From JAFAGO01 sp031987605 (GTDB taxonomy: Bacteria; Bacteroidota; Bacteroidia; Flavobacteriales; Weeksellaceae), in assembly GCA_031987605.1 (NCBI GenBank), contig DALZZF010000014.1:9263-73262 (forward strand): a stretch of 64,000 bases of DNA. Reading direction: 5' to 3'. Every line of letters starts with the position of its first letter. Positions within the stretch are counted from its first letter, which is position 1. The notes beneath the pieces are model-generated. The model was not told the origin of the DNA and ran no database searches. It was given only the letters and a program-made list of their open reading frames with translations. The position numbers and the translations under genes were made by a program. Positions 50,503 to 59,148 of this stretch are shown here, one piece after another.

Positions 50503-50823
50503 TTACAAAAATATTTTTTTCCATTTAGTAACCGTATTACGGCTTATCTCAAAATGATTGGCCAATTGAGAGTTGCTCAATCGGTTTTTTTTCTGATAGT
50601 CAAGGATTTTTAAAATAGTCGATTTGCTATATGCTTTATGCTGATATTTTTGAGTACTTATTTTATTGGCAACTGAAAGTCTCTTACTGATTTGTAATAC
50701 ATCCAGCTCGGTTAATGACTCTTTATTGAAGAAATACTGAAATTCCGGTAACTTTTCCGGAAATTTTTTTGTAATTAAATCCCGGTAAATTCCTTTGTAA
50801 TTCACTGAAACTAAACTTTTCAT
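50503..50823 (-). CDS. Small helix-turn-helix protein
   Basis: 106 residues from an ATG; a start two codons earlier would be TTG. The C-terminal half is a transposase-like helix-turn-helix, STILKILDYQKKNRLSNSQL and FEISRNTVTKWKKIF. The N-terminal half (NYKGIYRDLITKKFPEKLPE) is helical with no known match. No catalytic part follows, so it is a regulator or the DNA-binding fragment of something larger. It resembles the neighbouring 143-residue protein in its final domain and is read in the same direction. Confidence 0.6.
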   Translation of the reverse strand: MKSLVSVNYKGIYRDLITKKFPEKLPEFQYFFNKESLTELDVLQISKRLSVANKISTQKYQHKAYSKSTILKILDYQKKNRLSNSQLANHFEISRNTVTKWKKIFL

Positions 50824-50910
50824 ATTCAATTAATTGCGTTTATTTAAACAGTACTCACATAAAAAAGAAAGGGTCAGAATCTGCATATTATTTTTGAAAT
50901 GCCTGTCCTT

Positions 50911-51342
50911 TTATCTTTTTTCTGAACTTTTATACTTGCTGATCCACTTGTAAAGTGTTGTTTTGGGGATATTGTAATGTTGTATTATTTCATTTTTGGT
51001 TTTTTGTCCTGAAAAAATTTCTTCAAGAATAAAATCTATAATTTCCCTTGTGTAAATATTTTTTCTAAAATGCGGAACGCGTGAATTTATTACGGAATTC
51101 GCCTGTTCTGCAGCTGGCGGTGCATACAGAATAAGATGCTGGGTATAGATTCGGAAAAAATCATACTCCAGAATTTTGCTCCATCTCAAAAGAATATCTG
51201 TGCTTACATCTTTTGATTTGAACATTTCATTGACTGATATTTCATCACATTTCAGGAAATTACAGATGCGGGACATTTCTATCCCGCTTTCTGCAACTCT
51301 TTTCTTAATTATTTCTCCTATGTGGATGTTTTTGAAATTCAT
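50911..51342 (-). CDS. Helix-turn-helix protein with two DNA-binding regions
   Basis: 143 residues. Residues 5-60 resemble a Cro-like fold (IGEIIKKRVAESGIEMSRIC, ISVNEMFKSKDVSTDILLRW); residues 95-138 a transposase-type helix-turn-helix (EIIDFILEEIFSGQKTKNEI, YNIPKTTLYKWISKY). It starts one base inside the stop of the exported protein upstream (TAATG overlap), so it is co-translated with it. Proteins of this sort are sometimes annotated as transposases, but there is no catalytic domain. Confidence 0.6.
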   Translation of the reverse strand: MNFKNIHIGEIIKKRVAESGIEMSRICNFLKCDEISVNEMFKSKDVSTDILLRWSKILEYDFFRIYTQHLILYAPPAAEQANSVINSRVPHFRKNIYTREIIDFILEEIFSGQKTKNEIIQHYNIPKTTLYKWISKYKSSEKR

Positions 51343-52265
51343 TATTTTAATTTCATTATACGAATAAGTTTTGTAAAATCTAATCCAACTGGGGTATTGA
51401 TATTTTGATATTCTGTAGGGATTCCTGTAGTTGCATCTGTTCCTGCTACCTCTACACTATTTAATCCATCTGGCTTTCTGATGACCATTCTAATTAATGT
51501 TCCTTTAGTAAATTTTTGTACTAATAAAGGAGTAGAATTAGGTTGGCTCAAATCTGCATTAGAACTATCATAAGATTTTCGTATCCCGTTGAAATTTGTC
51601 CATGTATTTCCGTTATCCGTAGAGAACTGCATATTAATATCGATAACAATTCTTTCTTCGGGAGCTATATTACCATGACCTTCCTCTTCATTTACGTTGT
51701 TGGCTCTACCAGGATTAAAACAGATGGTTCCGGACATTTCATACATCCCATCATACAACAGATTGAAAATTCCATTTTCAGAATCATACGTAGCACATTG
51801 ATTAATCAAAGCATCCGCATTTGAAAATTTTACCACAACATCGTTATCCGGATGTGTATTCAACTCGTATGCTGCATATTGTGAATCATTTGATTTGAAG
51901 CCTGTAAAAGGTTTTTCCGTTACAAAACCAATCCATCTTCCCGCTATACCCAGTGAACTATCAAAATAATAATATCCACTGTTCAAAACATTTACCGTTT
52001 TATCATCTGTTTCCGAAATATTCAAAGGAGTGGATGCAAATAAGATTGTTCCGTTCTGATCTGTAGTATAGAGAGCATTTTTTGTTTTAAGTTGTGTGCC
52101 TGATATACGAGGCAGGAGAAACCCTTCAATAGAAGATGACTTATCTGGAGATGATGAGATGTCTAGTGTAACATTGGGGATACTCTTATTGATGCCAACT
52201 CCTCCTTTTTGTGAGAAAACTATCAAAGGAATCACAGCAACTAATAAATATATTATTTTTTTCAT
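51342..52265 (-). CDS. Exported paralogue with shared N-terminal domain (third of three)
   Basis: 307 residues with signal peptide (VIPLIVFSQK). Residues 20-130 hold the shared domain GVGINKSIPNVTLDISSSPD, PRISGTQLKTKNALYTTDQN, VLNSGYYYFDSSLGIAGRWI. The C-terminal 170 residues (GMYEMSGTICFNPG, INMQFSTDNGNTW, TLIRMVIRKPDG) look like a C1q/TNF-type jelly roll; this is an inference. About half of the residues agree with the next protein. Single domain exported proteins of this type are of unknown function. Confidence 0.6.
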   Translation of the reverse strand: MKKIIYLLVAVIPLIVFSQKGGVGINKSIPNVTLDISSSPDKSSSIEGFLLPRISGTQLKTKNALYTTDQNGTILFASTPLNISETDDKTVNVLNSGYYYFDSSLGIAGRWIGFVTEKPFTGFKSNDSQYAAYELNTHPDNDVVVKFSNADALINQCATYDSENGIFNLLYDGMYEMSGTICFNPGRANNVNEEEGHGNIAPEERIVIDINMQFSTDNGNTWTNFNGIRKSYDSSNADLSQPNSTPLLVQKFTKGTLIRMVIRKPDGLNSVEVAGTDATTGIPTEYQNINTPVGLDFTKLIRIMKLK

Positions 52266-52276
52266 ATTTTTTTAGA

Positions 52277-53191
52277 TTACTGGATTTGCTGAATTTTTAT
52301 GAGTTTAGTAAAATCAAGACCTGTGGGCATATTAATATTTTGATAAGTCGTTGAGCTGCCTGTTGTTGAATTTGTCCCTGCTACTTCATTGTTCTGAATG
52401 GTTGGTCTGTTCAACACAAGTCTTATTAAACTGCCTTTATTTAGTTTTCTTAATGCTATTGGCGTTGTAATAGGAATATTCAGATCTCCGTTGGATGCAT
52501 TATAAATCATTCTCATACCCGTAATTCCTGTCCAGGTGCTTCCACCATCTTCAGAAAATTGTATAAGAATGTTGATAATCACTCTTTCATCATTTACCAA
52601 AACTCCATGACCTTCTTCTTCATTACCATTATATCTCCCTGGATTAAAACATATTGTACCTGCAAATTCATAAAGCCCGTCCTGCAGCAAAGTAAAATAA
52701 CTCGTTGCCGGATCAAATGTAGTTGCCTGATTAATAAGAGAATTAGCATTTTCAAATGTTGCTGTAATATTTGTTCCCGGATTATTATTCAGTGTGTTAG
52801 CCACATATTGGTTTGAAGCAGATTTAAAAAAAGTAACCGGCTTTTCATTATCAAACCTTACCCATCTTCCAGCAGAACCCAGATTTTTATCGAAATAGTA
52901 ATAGCCAATAGAGGTAATGTTTATTGTTTTATCATCTGTAGTTGCAGCGGTTAAAGGTTCTGTAATGTAAATGATTGCCGCATTTTGTTCGGCTGTGTAT
53001 AAACTTCCTTTGGCTTTTATTTCCGAACCTTTTAATCTCGGCGCAATAACACCGTCAATTTTATTTGGATCATTTGGAGAGGAAACAACATCTAGTGTTG
53101 CTTTAGGTAATTGAGTATCAATACCGACCTGAGAATACATTGTTGCACTTATTAACAACAAGTTTGCTACTAAAAAAATTTTTTTCATCAT
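52277..53191 (-). CDS. Exported paralogue with shared N-terminal domain (second of three)
   Basis: 304 residues, signal peptide ending SATMYSQV. It has the same layout as the next gene downstream: GIDTQLPKATLDVVSSPNDP, PRLKGSEIKAKGSLYTAEQN, ITSIGYYYFDKNLGSAGRWV, then GLYEFAGTICFNPGRYNGNE, INILIQFSEDGGSTW and SLIRLVLNRP. 11 bases separate it from the third gene. Duplication in place followed by divergence is likely. Confidence 0.6.
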   Translation of the reverse strand: MMKKIFLVANLLLISATMYSQVGIDTQLPKATLDVVSSPNDPNKIDGVIAPRLKGSEIKAKGSLYTAEQNAAIIYITEPLTAATTDDKTINITSIGYYYFDKNLGSAGRWVRFDNEKPVTFFKSASNQYVANTLNNNPGTNITATFENANSLINQATTFDPATSYFTLLQDGLYEFAGTICFNPGRYNGNEEEGHGVLVNDERVIINILIQFSEDGGSTWTGITGMRMIYNASNGDLNIPITTPIALRKLNKGSLIRLVLNRPTIQNNEVAGTNSTTGSSTTYQNINMPTGLDFTKLIKIQQIQ

Positions 53192-53269
53192 AATTTTAAT
53201 GTTAAATTAGAAAATTACCGGCTCAGTAAATGAGCCAGTAATTAGCATTATTTGTGTTTTTGGAATTGC

Positions 53270-54748
53270 TTATTTACTTAATAACTGACTGATTTGCTCT
53301 TGTAGCATTTTCACCTTTTCTGTCAGGCTATCAATTTGTTTTTGTTGTTCGATAGTATGCAGATACAGTTCTTCAGTTTTTTCTAATGTCTGAACAGATA
53401 GATCTCCGAGGTTAATATTATAACCATTACCGCTTTTATCTTCCATTTCTTTAGCTGATTTTACACCTGGTAAATGACCATTTGTTTTTATATATTTTTC
53501 AACTTCTGAAAGGCTTAGAAATTTGTACGATGGTTTCAATTCGGATTTCCCATTCAGATAATCTTCAAATACATAATCCGCCATGCTGTTGGTTCCTGCG
53601 TATATTGTACCCGTCGCTTTAATGTCTCCATATACTTTTAGGGTTTCTGTTTCTGTTCTTTCAGGCATTATTCCGGTTGGCATTCCTGTAGTGGTATTAG
53701 TGGTAGTAGGACTACCTATTGCAACCCAACCTGCTAAATTACCTGGTAAATCAGGATCTGTACCATTGGACGCAAGATAAGTGGTAATAATATTATATCT
53801 TCTGGCATCGTCTACACCTGCTCCTACAACAAAAATTGGATCACTTATGGCATTTAGAGTTCCATTTCCACTGGTAAATGTATTTATATTGTACCTTCCC
53901 AAAGTCACACTGCTTCTTGCCGGGGCAACTGTACCAACACCCATTGCTACTGCATGATTAGAAAGTGCTTTAGCAGCATTTCCATAAGCAAATGCATAAA
54001 CACCTTTAGCTTCAGCACTGTTACCTCCACCCGCAAAAGAAGATTCGCCGGAAGCGGTTACTCCATTACCAATTGCGGTGGAATAGTTTCCTGTTGCATT
54101 AACTCCATTACCGTAGGCAAAAGAGGAAGCATTTGTTGAGGTACTGCCATTCCCCCCTGCAAAAGAATTCGCACCCGAAGCTGTATTACCACTACCAAAT
54201 GCAGCAGAATTTGCTCCAACAGCTAAACCATCAGCATTAGAGCCACCTCTTACAGAACCATTTACATCAAATTTTGCCCCAGAAACTACTTTGTTTTTTC
54301 CAACTGCAACACTTCCTGACTGAAAAATTTCCTGGTCATTTTTTGTAGCAGGAGTGGTAGTACTCTGTATATTCCAAGGTTCTTGATATGGCGATGTAAT
54401 ACGTACCCATTGTCCGGAATTACTATTAAGGGTTTTATCAAAATAATAATATCCTATAGCCGTTACATTGGTCGTTTTTGCTGTAGTAGCAGAAGTGGCC
54501 AAAGCTTCGGTTACATACACAATTGTTCCATCCTGAGCGGTTGTATATAATGCGTCTTTTGCTTTAAGTTCCGAACCTTTTAATCTTGGTGCAATCAAAC
54601 CGTCAATTCTTGTTGCGACATCTGGAGATGCAGCAACATCTAGAGTTGCTGCTGGAGTATTGGTATTCACTCCCACTCTTCCTTCCTGAGCAAATGCTAA
54701 AGTTCCGGTTAAAAATAATGTTGCTGTTAAAAATATATTTTTGTTCAT
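53270..54748 (-). CDS. Exported protein with YadA-like head repeats and coiled-coil tail (first of three)
   Basis: 492 residues, signal peptide 1-20 (GTLAFAQE). Residues 22-120 are the shared domain (NTPAATLDVAASPDVATRID, PRLKGSELKAKDALYTTAQD). Residues 172-286 are about eight 14-15-residue repeats of the kind SxAxGxGxxASG (SAAFGSGNTASGANSFAGG, SSFAYGNGVNATGNYSTAIG), as in YadA-type trimeric adhesin heads. The tail carries the S74-like segment EVEKYIKTNGHLPGVKSAKE and a coiled coil (EEQKQIDSLTEKVKML-type heptads) to the end. No barrel anchor follows, so it is not a true autotransporter; it might be surface attached or released. Confidence 0.7.
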   Translation of the reverse strand: MNKNIFLTATLFLTGTLAFAQEGRVGVNTNTPAATLDVAASPDVATRIDGLIAPRLKGSELKAKDALYTTAQDGTIVYVTEALATSATTAKTTNVTAIGYYYFDKTLNSNSGQWVRITSPYQEPWNIQSTTTPATKNDQEIFQSGSVAVGKNKVVSGAKFDVNGSVRGGSNADGLAVGANSAAFGSGNTASGANSFAGGNGSTSTNASSFAYGNGVNATGNYSTAIGNGVTASGESSFAGGGNSAEAKGVYAFAYGNAAKALSNHAVAMGVGTVAPARSSVTLGRYNINTFTSGNGTLNAISDPIFVVGAGVDDARRYNIITTYLASNGTDPDLPGNLAGWVAIGSPTTTNTTTGMPTGIMPERTETETLKVYGDIKATGTIYAGTNSMADYVFEDYLNGKSELKPSYKFLSLSEVEKYIKTNGHLPGVKSAKEMEDKSGNGYNINLGDLSVQTLEKTEELYLHTIEQQKQIDSLTEKVKMLQEQISQLLSK

Positions 54749-54805
54749 TTTTTATTGATATAATAATTATTGTAAGATTATTCGGTTACTTCGTTTTTTT
54801 AACTT

Positions 54806-55423
54806 TCAAGATAAATCTATGGAAGGAGGAGGTCTTACTTTATAACAAAATAAATATGTTATAGAAAAATCCGGTATTACATACATTATTTCATTTTCCG
54901 GAAATTTTGTGGGATTGATTCTTTTGTTTTCTCCCGGGAAAAGGACTGCTAATAAGTTTTCGGATGGTGTAAATCCCGATTTGCTAAAAGATCCCGATGT
55001 ACTGAAGAAAGAATCGGGCTGATTTGCATTTATAAAAACACAAGTGGGTTTGTTTCCGGTGTCTTTGATTTTTACAGACTGCTTTTTGATTTTAAGAACC
55101 GGATCTTTAATTTCGGTTTTAACAATGGATTTGGTTTTTAGGGCTTCACCGGAATCTGATAATGCCGATACTGAAATTATTCTTGCATTGACAAACAGAT
55201 TTTTATTCGAAATAACTGCATCTCCTGTTACATAAATTTTTGCTTCTTCTTGTGATTTGGAAAAAACCACCGCATCTCCCGTAACGTTCAAAGAGGAATT
55301 ACCAGAAACATATATCTGCGAAAAAGCTGTAGAGGAAAAAACAACGCCAATACCCAAAAAAATCTTTGAAAAAAGATTTTTGAGTCTGATGTTATATAAG
55401 ATTGAAGATACTGATTTTCCCAC
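54806..55423 (-). CDS. Exported protein of unknown function
   Basis: 205 residues; the only possible start is GTG, giving MGKSVSSILYNIRLKNLFSK, followed by a hydrophobic signal sequence (IFLGIGVVFSSTAFSQ). The mature part opens with a repeated beta motif, QIYVSGNSSLNVTGDAVVF and AKIYVTGDAVISNKN, then a basic stretch (KIKKQSVKIKDTGNK) and a C-terminal half with CVFINANQPDSFFSTS and ITYLFCYKVRPPPS. I do not recognise a family. It lies 57 bases upstream of the YadA-like gene in the same direction. Confidence 0.55.
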   Translation of the reverse strand: MGKSVSSILYNIRLKNLFSKIFLGIGVVFSSTAFSQIYVSGNSSLNVTGDAVVFSKSQEEAKIYVTGDAVISNKNLFVNARIISVSALSDSGEALKTKSIVKTEIKDPVLKIKKQSVKIKDTGNKPTCVFINANQPDSFFSTSGSFSKSGFTPSENLLAVLFPGENKRINPTKFPENEIMYVIPDFSITYLFCYKVRPPPSIDLS

Positions 55424-55547
55424 AAGTCATTTTCTGTGGCAAAAGTATCTTCATAAGGGGCAGATAGAGATTTCAAAACATCGGATTTTACTAATTCCCA
55501 ATAATTTGAAATGTTATTAAAAATACAAGTAAAACATATTCAGAAAG

Positions 55548-56567
55548 TTAATCAAATGCTGATTGTTTTCTGAAATCGCCGGGCGATGTGTTATGTTTGT
55601 TTTTAAAAGCACGATAAAAAGTAACTTTAGAGGCAAATCCGCATTCTAAAGCAATGCTTTCAATATCCAGATTTGTATTCAAAAGCAAAATCTCGGCGTA
55701 TTCTATGCGTTGCTGATTGACAAACTGGTTGAAGTTGTACCCCATTTTGGTATTGAGAACCTGACTCAGATGATGTTTTGATATATTGAGTTCACGGGCA
55801 ATATCATCAGATTTCAAGGCAGAGTTCAGGAAAAGAGATGTATTCAGACCTTTTATTTTCTCCAATATCTCATTGGCTGCATGCTCATCAATAGAAGATT
55901 TCTGATATTTATCCTCAACCATAAGATTATTCTTCTTCTCCGAAATATTTTTCTCAACGGTTTTATTTTCAGGAAATTTTATAGATAATGTATTGATATA
56001 GGTGAAATAGTAAATCGCAGTAAAAAACAAATTATAACAAAGCAGATAACCTGCAATTTCACCTTTTATTTCATTGAAATACAAAAAAAAGTTAATGTAA
56101 ATCATCACCTGTATAGAAATGATGATGAGAGAAAGCGTTATTCTGTTATAATGTTCAACTTCATTTTTTAAACTTGCAAAAAGCTTTATTAAAATAAAAA
56201 CAATCAGGAAAAAAGCATGAAAAAGAAAAATATATTCTATTGGAATCAATACAAAGGAAAGTATTTCTAATCCTGAAAATACGACAGTCGTAATAAAAAT
56301 ATTTTTATAGAAGCCTTTATCTTTAAAATCAAAATCATTAAAAAAATGATTCAGCATCATTGTATATGCTAAAACCACAATCAGTAAGTATCGATCATTC
56401 CCGTAATATTCATAACCCAATAAAGCATAAGTACTTACAAAAACCTCAATAATAAACAAAAAATATCCGGATTTGCTATCTATACGTTTATTTTGGGTGA
56501 AAAGTAAAGTAAGAATAAAGAGTATAATCGTAATTCCTGTAACACATACAATCTTTAGAACATTCAT
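55548..56567 (-). CDS. Membrane-anchored AraC-family regulator (second of pair)
   Basis: 339 residues. About seven membrane helices fill residues 5-205; the C-terminal 110 residues hold the AraC double helix-turn-helix (ELNISKHHLSQVLNTKMGYN, LDIESIALECGFASKVTFYR, NKHNTSPGDFRKQ). Proteins of this architecture may sense membrane or periplasmic signals. It overlaps the upstream AraC gene by 4 bases (ATGA), so the pair is coupled. Confidence 0.85.
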   Translation of the reverse strand: MNVLKIVCVTGITIILFILTLLFTQNKRIDSKSGYFLFIIEVFVSTYALLGYEYYGNDRYLLIVVLAYTMMLNHFFNDFDFKDKGFYKNIFITTVVFSGLEILSFVLIPIEYIFLFHAFFLIVFILIKLFASLKNEVEHYNRITLSLIIISIQVMIYINFFLYFNEIKGEIAGYLLCYNLFFTAIYYFTYINTLSIKFPENKTVEKNISEKKNNLMVEDKYQKSSIDEHAANEILEKIKGLNTSLFLNSALKSDDIARELNISKHHLSQVLNTKMGYNFNQFVNQQRIEYAEILLLNTNLDIESIALECGFASKVTFYRAFKNKHNTSPGDFRKQSAFD

Positions 56568-57535
56568 GAATGACTTTTTAAATTAGAATCACGATATACT
56601 TTTGGAGTGGTCCCCGTAAATATCTTAAAATATTTTATGAATACGGGAATCGATGTAAATCCGCACTGGGAAGCAATATATTCGACGGTAAAATCGGATT
56701 CGTTTTCTAACAATTCTTTGGCTTTCATAATTCTGTAATAAGCGACAAGCCGATAATAATTGGTGTTCATCCCAGAATTGATGAGATGGGAAATTCTACG
56801 TCTTTCAATACCAGTTTGTTCAGCGAGATCATCCATACTGAAATTATGACTGAGGAAAAGTTCATGATTTTCAAAAAAACGCTTTATAGTACCAATATCT
56901 ACTTTATCAGTTTCGGATAAAAAAAAACTTTGGGTTTTGGGCTTTGGTATTTTTTCTTTTTTGAAATCAAGAAAAACATTCGCCACCACAAGAACCATAA
57001 AAACTACCAGAACCGCAATGAAGTAAAGCGGAAAAATAAATCCCGATATATTTAGAGGATTGATTCGATGATACATTCCATATAAACCTAATGGTATATA
57101 ATACAAACTGGTAATCAAAAGAATGATGGATAAAAGATTCCGTATAAAATTTATCTTTGGTTGGTGCAAAGCCTTATTCAGATTTAAAGGTAGTATAAGA
57201 AATAAAAACATGAGTACAAATTCATAAACCCCAAGCAGAAGACATATTTCGTAAAAATTAATGCGTTCGGTAAACATTAACACCATACTGATTGCCAAAA
57301 AAAGCAAAAACATCCATATGCTGTATTTATACGTATGAAGAGACCACAGCTTCGTTTTGGTAAGAAAAATATAATACGTAACTACCGACAGGAGAAATCC
57401 CAATGTTCCTACAACATAACCAAAGAAAATGGTAACAACATGACTTAGCAGTATAATTATATAAATGAGAATCCACCATTTCATAGGGAAATGGTTCAAA
57501 AAAGAGATAATGTCCTTCGTATTTCTTAACTTCAT
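56564..57535 (-). CDS. Membrane-anchored AraC-family regulator (first of pair)
   Basis: 323 residues. Seven or so membrane helices to about residue 205, then the helix-turn-helix part (DDLAEQTGIERRRISHLINS, FTVEYIASQCGFTSIPVFIK, TGTTPKVYRDS). TACTTTTG in the minus sense at 57544-57551 is a possible -7 box just before the ATG. Together with the overlapping downstream gene it may form heterodimers; placing beside the exported paralogue operon suggests they control it. Confidence 0.85.
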   Translation of the reverse strand: MKLRNTKDIISFLNHFPMKWWILIYIIILLSHVVTIFFGYVVGTLGFLLSVVTYYIFLTKTKLWSLHTYKYSIWMFLLFLAISMVLMFTERINFYEICLLLGVYEFVLMFLFLILPLNLNKALHQPKINFIRNLLSIILLITSLYYIPLGLYGMYHRINPLNISGFIFPLYFIAVLVVFMVLVVANVFLDFKKEKIPKPKTQSFFLSETDKVDIGTIKRFFENHELFLSHNFSMDDLAEQTGIERRRISHLINSGMNTNYYRLVAYYRIMKAKELLENESDFTVEYIASQCGFTSIPVFIKYFKIFTGTTPKVYRDSNLKSHS

Positions 57536-57712
57536 TGAACTTACAAAAGTAAAATTAGTTCAAAACCCTCATCTTTCATTTTATTGGGATTAATTTATCT
57601 CCAATAAAATGAAACGCATTAATTATATTCATTTAATTATAATGATGAGTGATTAAAAGGCTGCAAAAGTATAAAAAAGTACCGACAACAGTATAAAATA
57701 CTATTTTTTATT

Positions 57713-57815
57713 GAGGTCACAGGTTAACTTTATAAATTTGAAACTTTACAATATTGCTTTTACGTGTTTAAAGACTTTTTGTAAAAATTGAAGTATGTAT
57801 TTATCTTATGACCTC
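57713..57815. repeat. Terminal-inverted-repeat element, copy D
   Basis: GAGGTCACAGGTTAAC at one end and TCTTATGACCTC at the other. Read in reverse, its first half (GTCATAAGATAAATACATAC, TTTACAAAAAGTCTTTAAAC) is nearly identical to the copy at 13319-13498, but the internal TTTGTCAT hairpin is absent. It fills much of the 350-base gap between the AraC pair and the FadL-like gene; no gene is seen there. Confidence 0.65.
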
Positions 57816-57888
57816 GATTTTTTTAAATAGAAATCAACAAACATTCATTTATGGATACTTTTAAGTTTTGGCGAAAATAGAATATCAT

Positions 57889-59148
57889 CTAATCAATCTG
57901 TCTCTTTATAAACCACATTTCAAGGAAGTTGATGCTCAGATTAAAGAAATGATAATTCTCCCGAATTGCCGTTCCGGATTGTAGCCCTTTCTTTCCGTAA
58001 CCGTAATTAAAATTGATCGCCATACTGTTTCTTATCGGAAATCCTAAACCAAGAGTGGCTTCCAATTTATCAATTTCAACACCCCGAACTTTATAGTAAC
58101 CTGTATCATAATTGAGTCCAAAACGATAAATAAATTTCTCGGAAAAACTCAAATTGCTTCTTCTTTCCGGGTTTAATTCAAAGCCAACGCCGTAAATATT
58201 CTGCTGATAATATTTTTCGCTGGTGGTGGTTCTGGCCACTTTTTGCCAGTCATTCTGATTATAATCAAACGTAAAACGATAGCGATCCTGATACAAAAGA
58301 TTTACACCAATCCCCTTCTGCAAAGGAATACTGGTGTTTTTAATTTTAAAACTTGTGGAAATCTGATTGGTGGTATCGCCATCTTCAACATAAATTTTTT
58401 CACCGCTGGAAGTGAGCTTGCTTTCAAAATTGAGAATTCCTCCAACTGTTAACTGAAGCCTTGATTTTGGGAAATAAGTGGAATACTGAGCTCCAAAACC
58501 ATAATTAAAACCCGCATAACGCTCGTTATTTGTGATTTCCAAAGTGGTAATATCGGAATTAAGGATAATGGTTTCTGTTCTGATAACGGTTCCAAAATAA
58601 TTCTTGGCTTTGGCTCCAATCGTCCAGTTTTTATTGATTTTATAGCCTACATCCAGCCCAAGATTTGAAATTCCTCCACTTCCTTCATACGAAATCGGAT
58701 AGGTAGCTCCCGTTCCTTCGATCGGAATTGTGGATTCTATTTTATAGTCCGTAGTGGTAGCCGGCTGCACTCCTAATCCTACGAAAAGATTTTTGGCAAC
58801 ACCAAAAGCAATTCCCAGACTTGAGAAGTTTCCGTTAAAACGATGATCTGTATTTTTGTTATTAGTGATGGAATTGTATTTAAGACCGGCACCCAAATTC
58901 ACCACCACATTTTTAACCGATATTGTGGACAGAGAAGCTGGATTTTTCATATTGATGTAGTCCGGAGATTCCAGTGCAATCCCTGTATTTCCTAAAGAAA
59001 TATTGCGGGCATCATCCACATTATTGAATCCACCAATCCCAAAATAAGAATACGGAGAGGAATTCTGGGCGAACAATGGATTTACAGATGTTAATATGAG
59101 GATTACTGTAAATAATTTGATTCTTTCTTTCATTTTTTTCTGCTTCAT
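57889..59148 (-). CDS. FadL-like outer membrane protein
   Basis: 419 residues with a signal peptide ending NPLFAQN. SSPYSYFGIGGFNNVDDARN and LGNTGIALESPDYINMKNPA are the N-terminal hatch-like region of OmpP1/FadL-type barrels in Bacteroidetes; then some fourteen amphipathic strands end in HFFNLSINFLEMWFIKRQ. Hydrophobic ligand transport is possible, not shown. It starts one base after the DUF4270 gene ends, so they share a transcript. Confidence 0.8.
   Translation of the reverse strand: MKQKKMKERIKLFTVILILTSVNPLFAQNSSPYSYFGIGGFNNVDDARNISLGNTGIALESPDYINMKNPASLSTISVKNVVVNLGAGLKYNSITNNKNTDHRFNGNFSSLGIAFGVAKNLFVGLGVQPATTTDYKIESTIPIEGTGATYPISYEGSGGISNLGLDVGYKINKNWTIGAKAKNYFGTVIRTETIILNSDITTLEITNNERYAGFNYGFGAQYSTYFPKSRLQLTVGGILNFESKLTSSGEKIYVEDGDTTNQISTSFKIKNTSIPLQKGIGVNLLYQDRYRFTFDYNQNDWQKVARTTTSEKYYQQNIYGVGFELNPERRSNLSFSEKFIYRFGLNYDTGYYKVRGVEIDKLEATLGLGFPIRNSMAINFNYGYGKKGLQSGTAIRENYHFFNLSINFLEMWFIKRQID

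Noticed and set aside
50503..51342. Transposase genes
   Set aside because: Both proteins have transposase-like helix-turn-helix ends but no catalytic domain, no terminal repeats, and one is co-translated with an exported protein.
53270..54748. Trimeric autotransporter adhesin
   Set aside because: YadA-like head repeats are present but the C-terminal membrane barrel is missing; the tail is a S74-like segment and a coiled coil.
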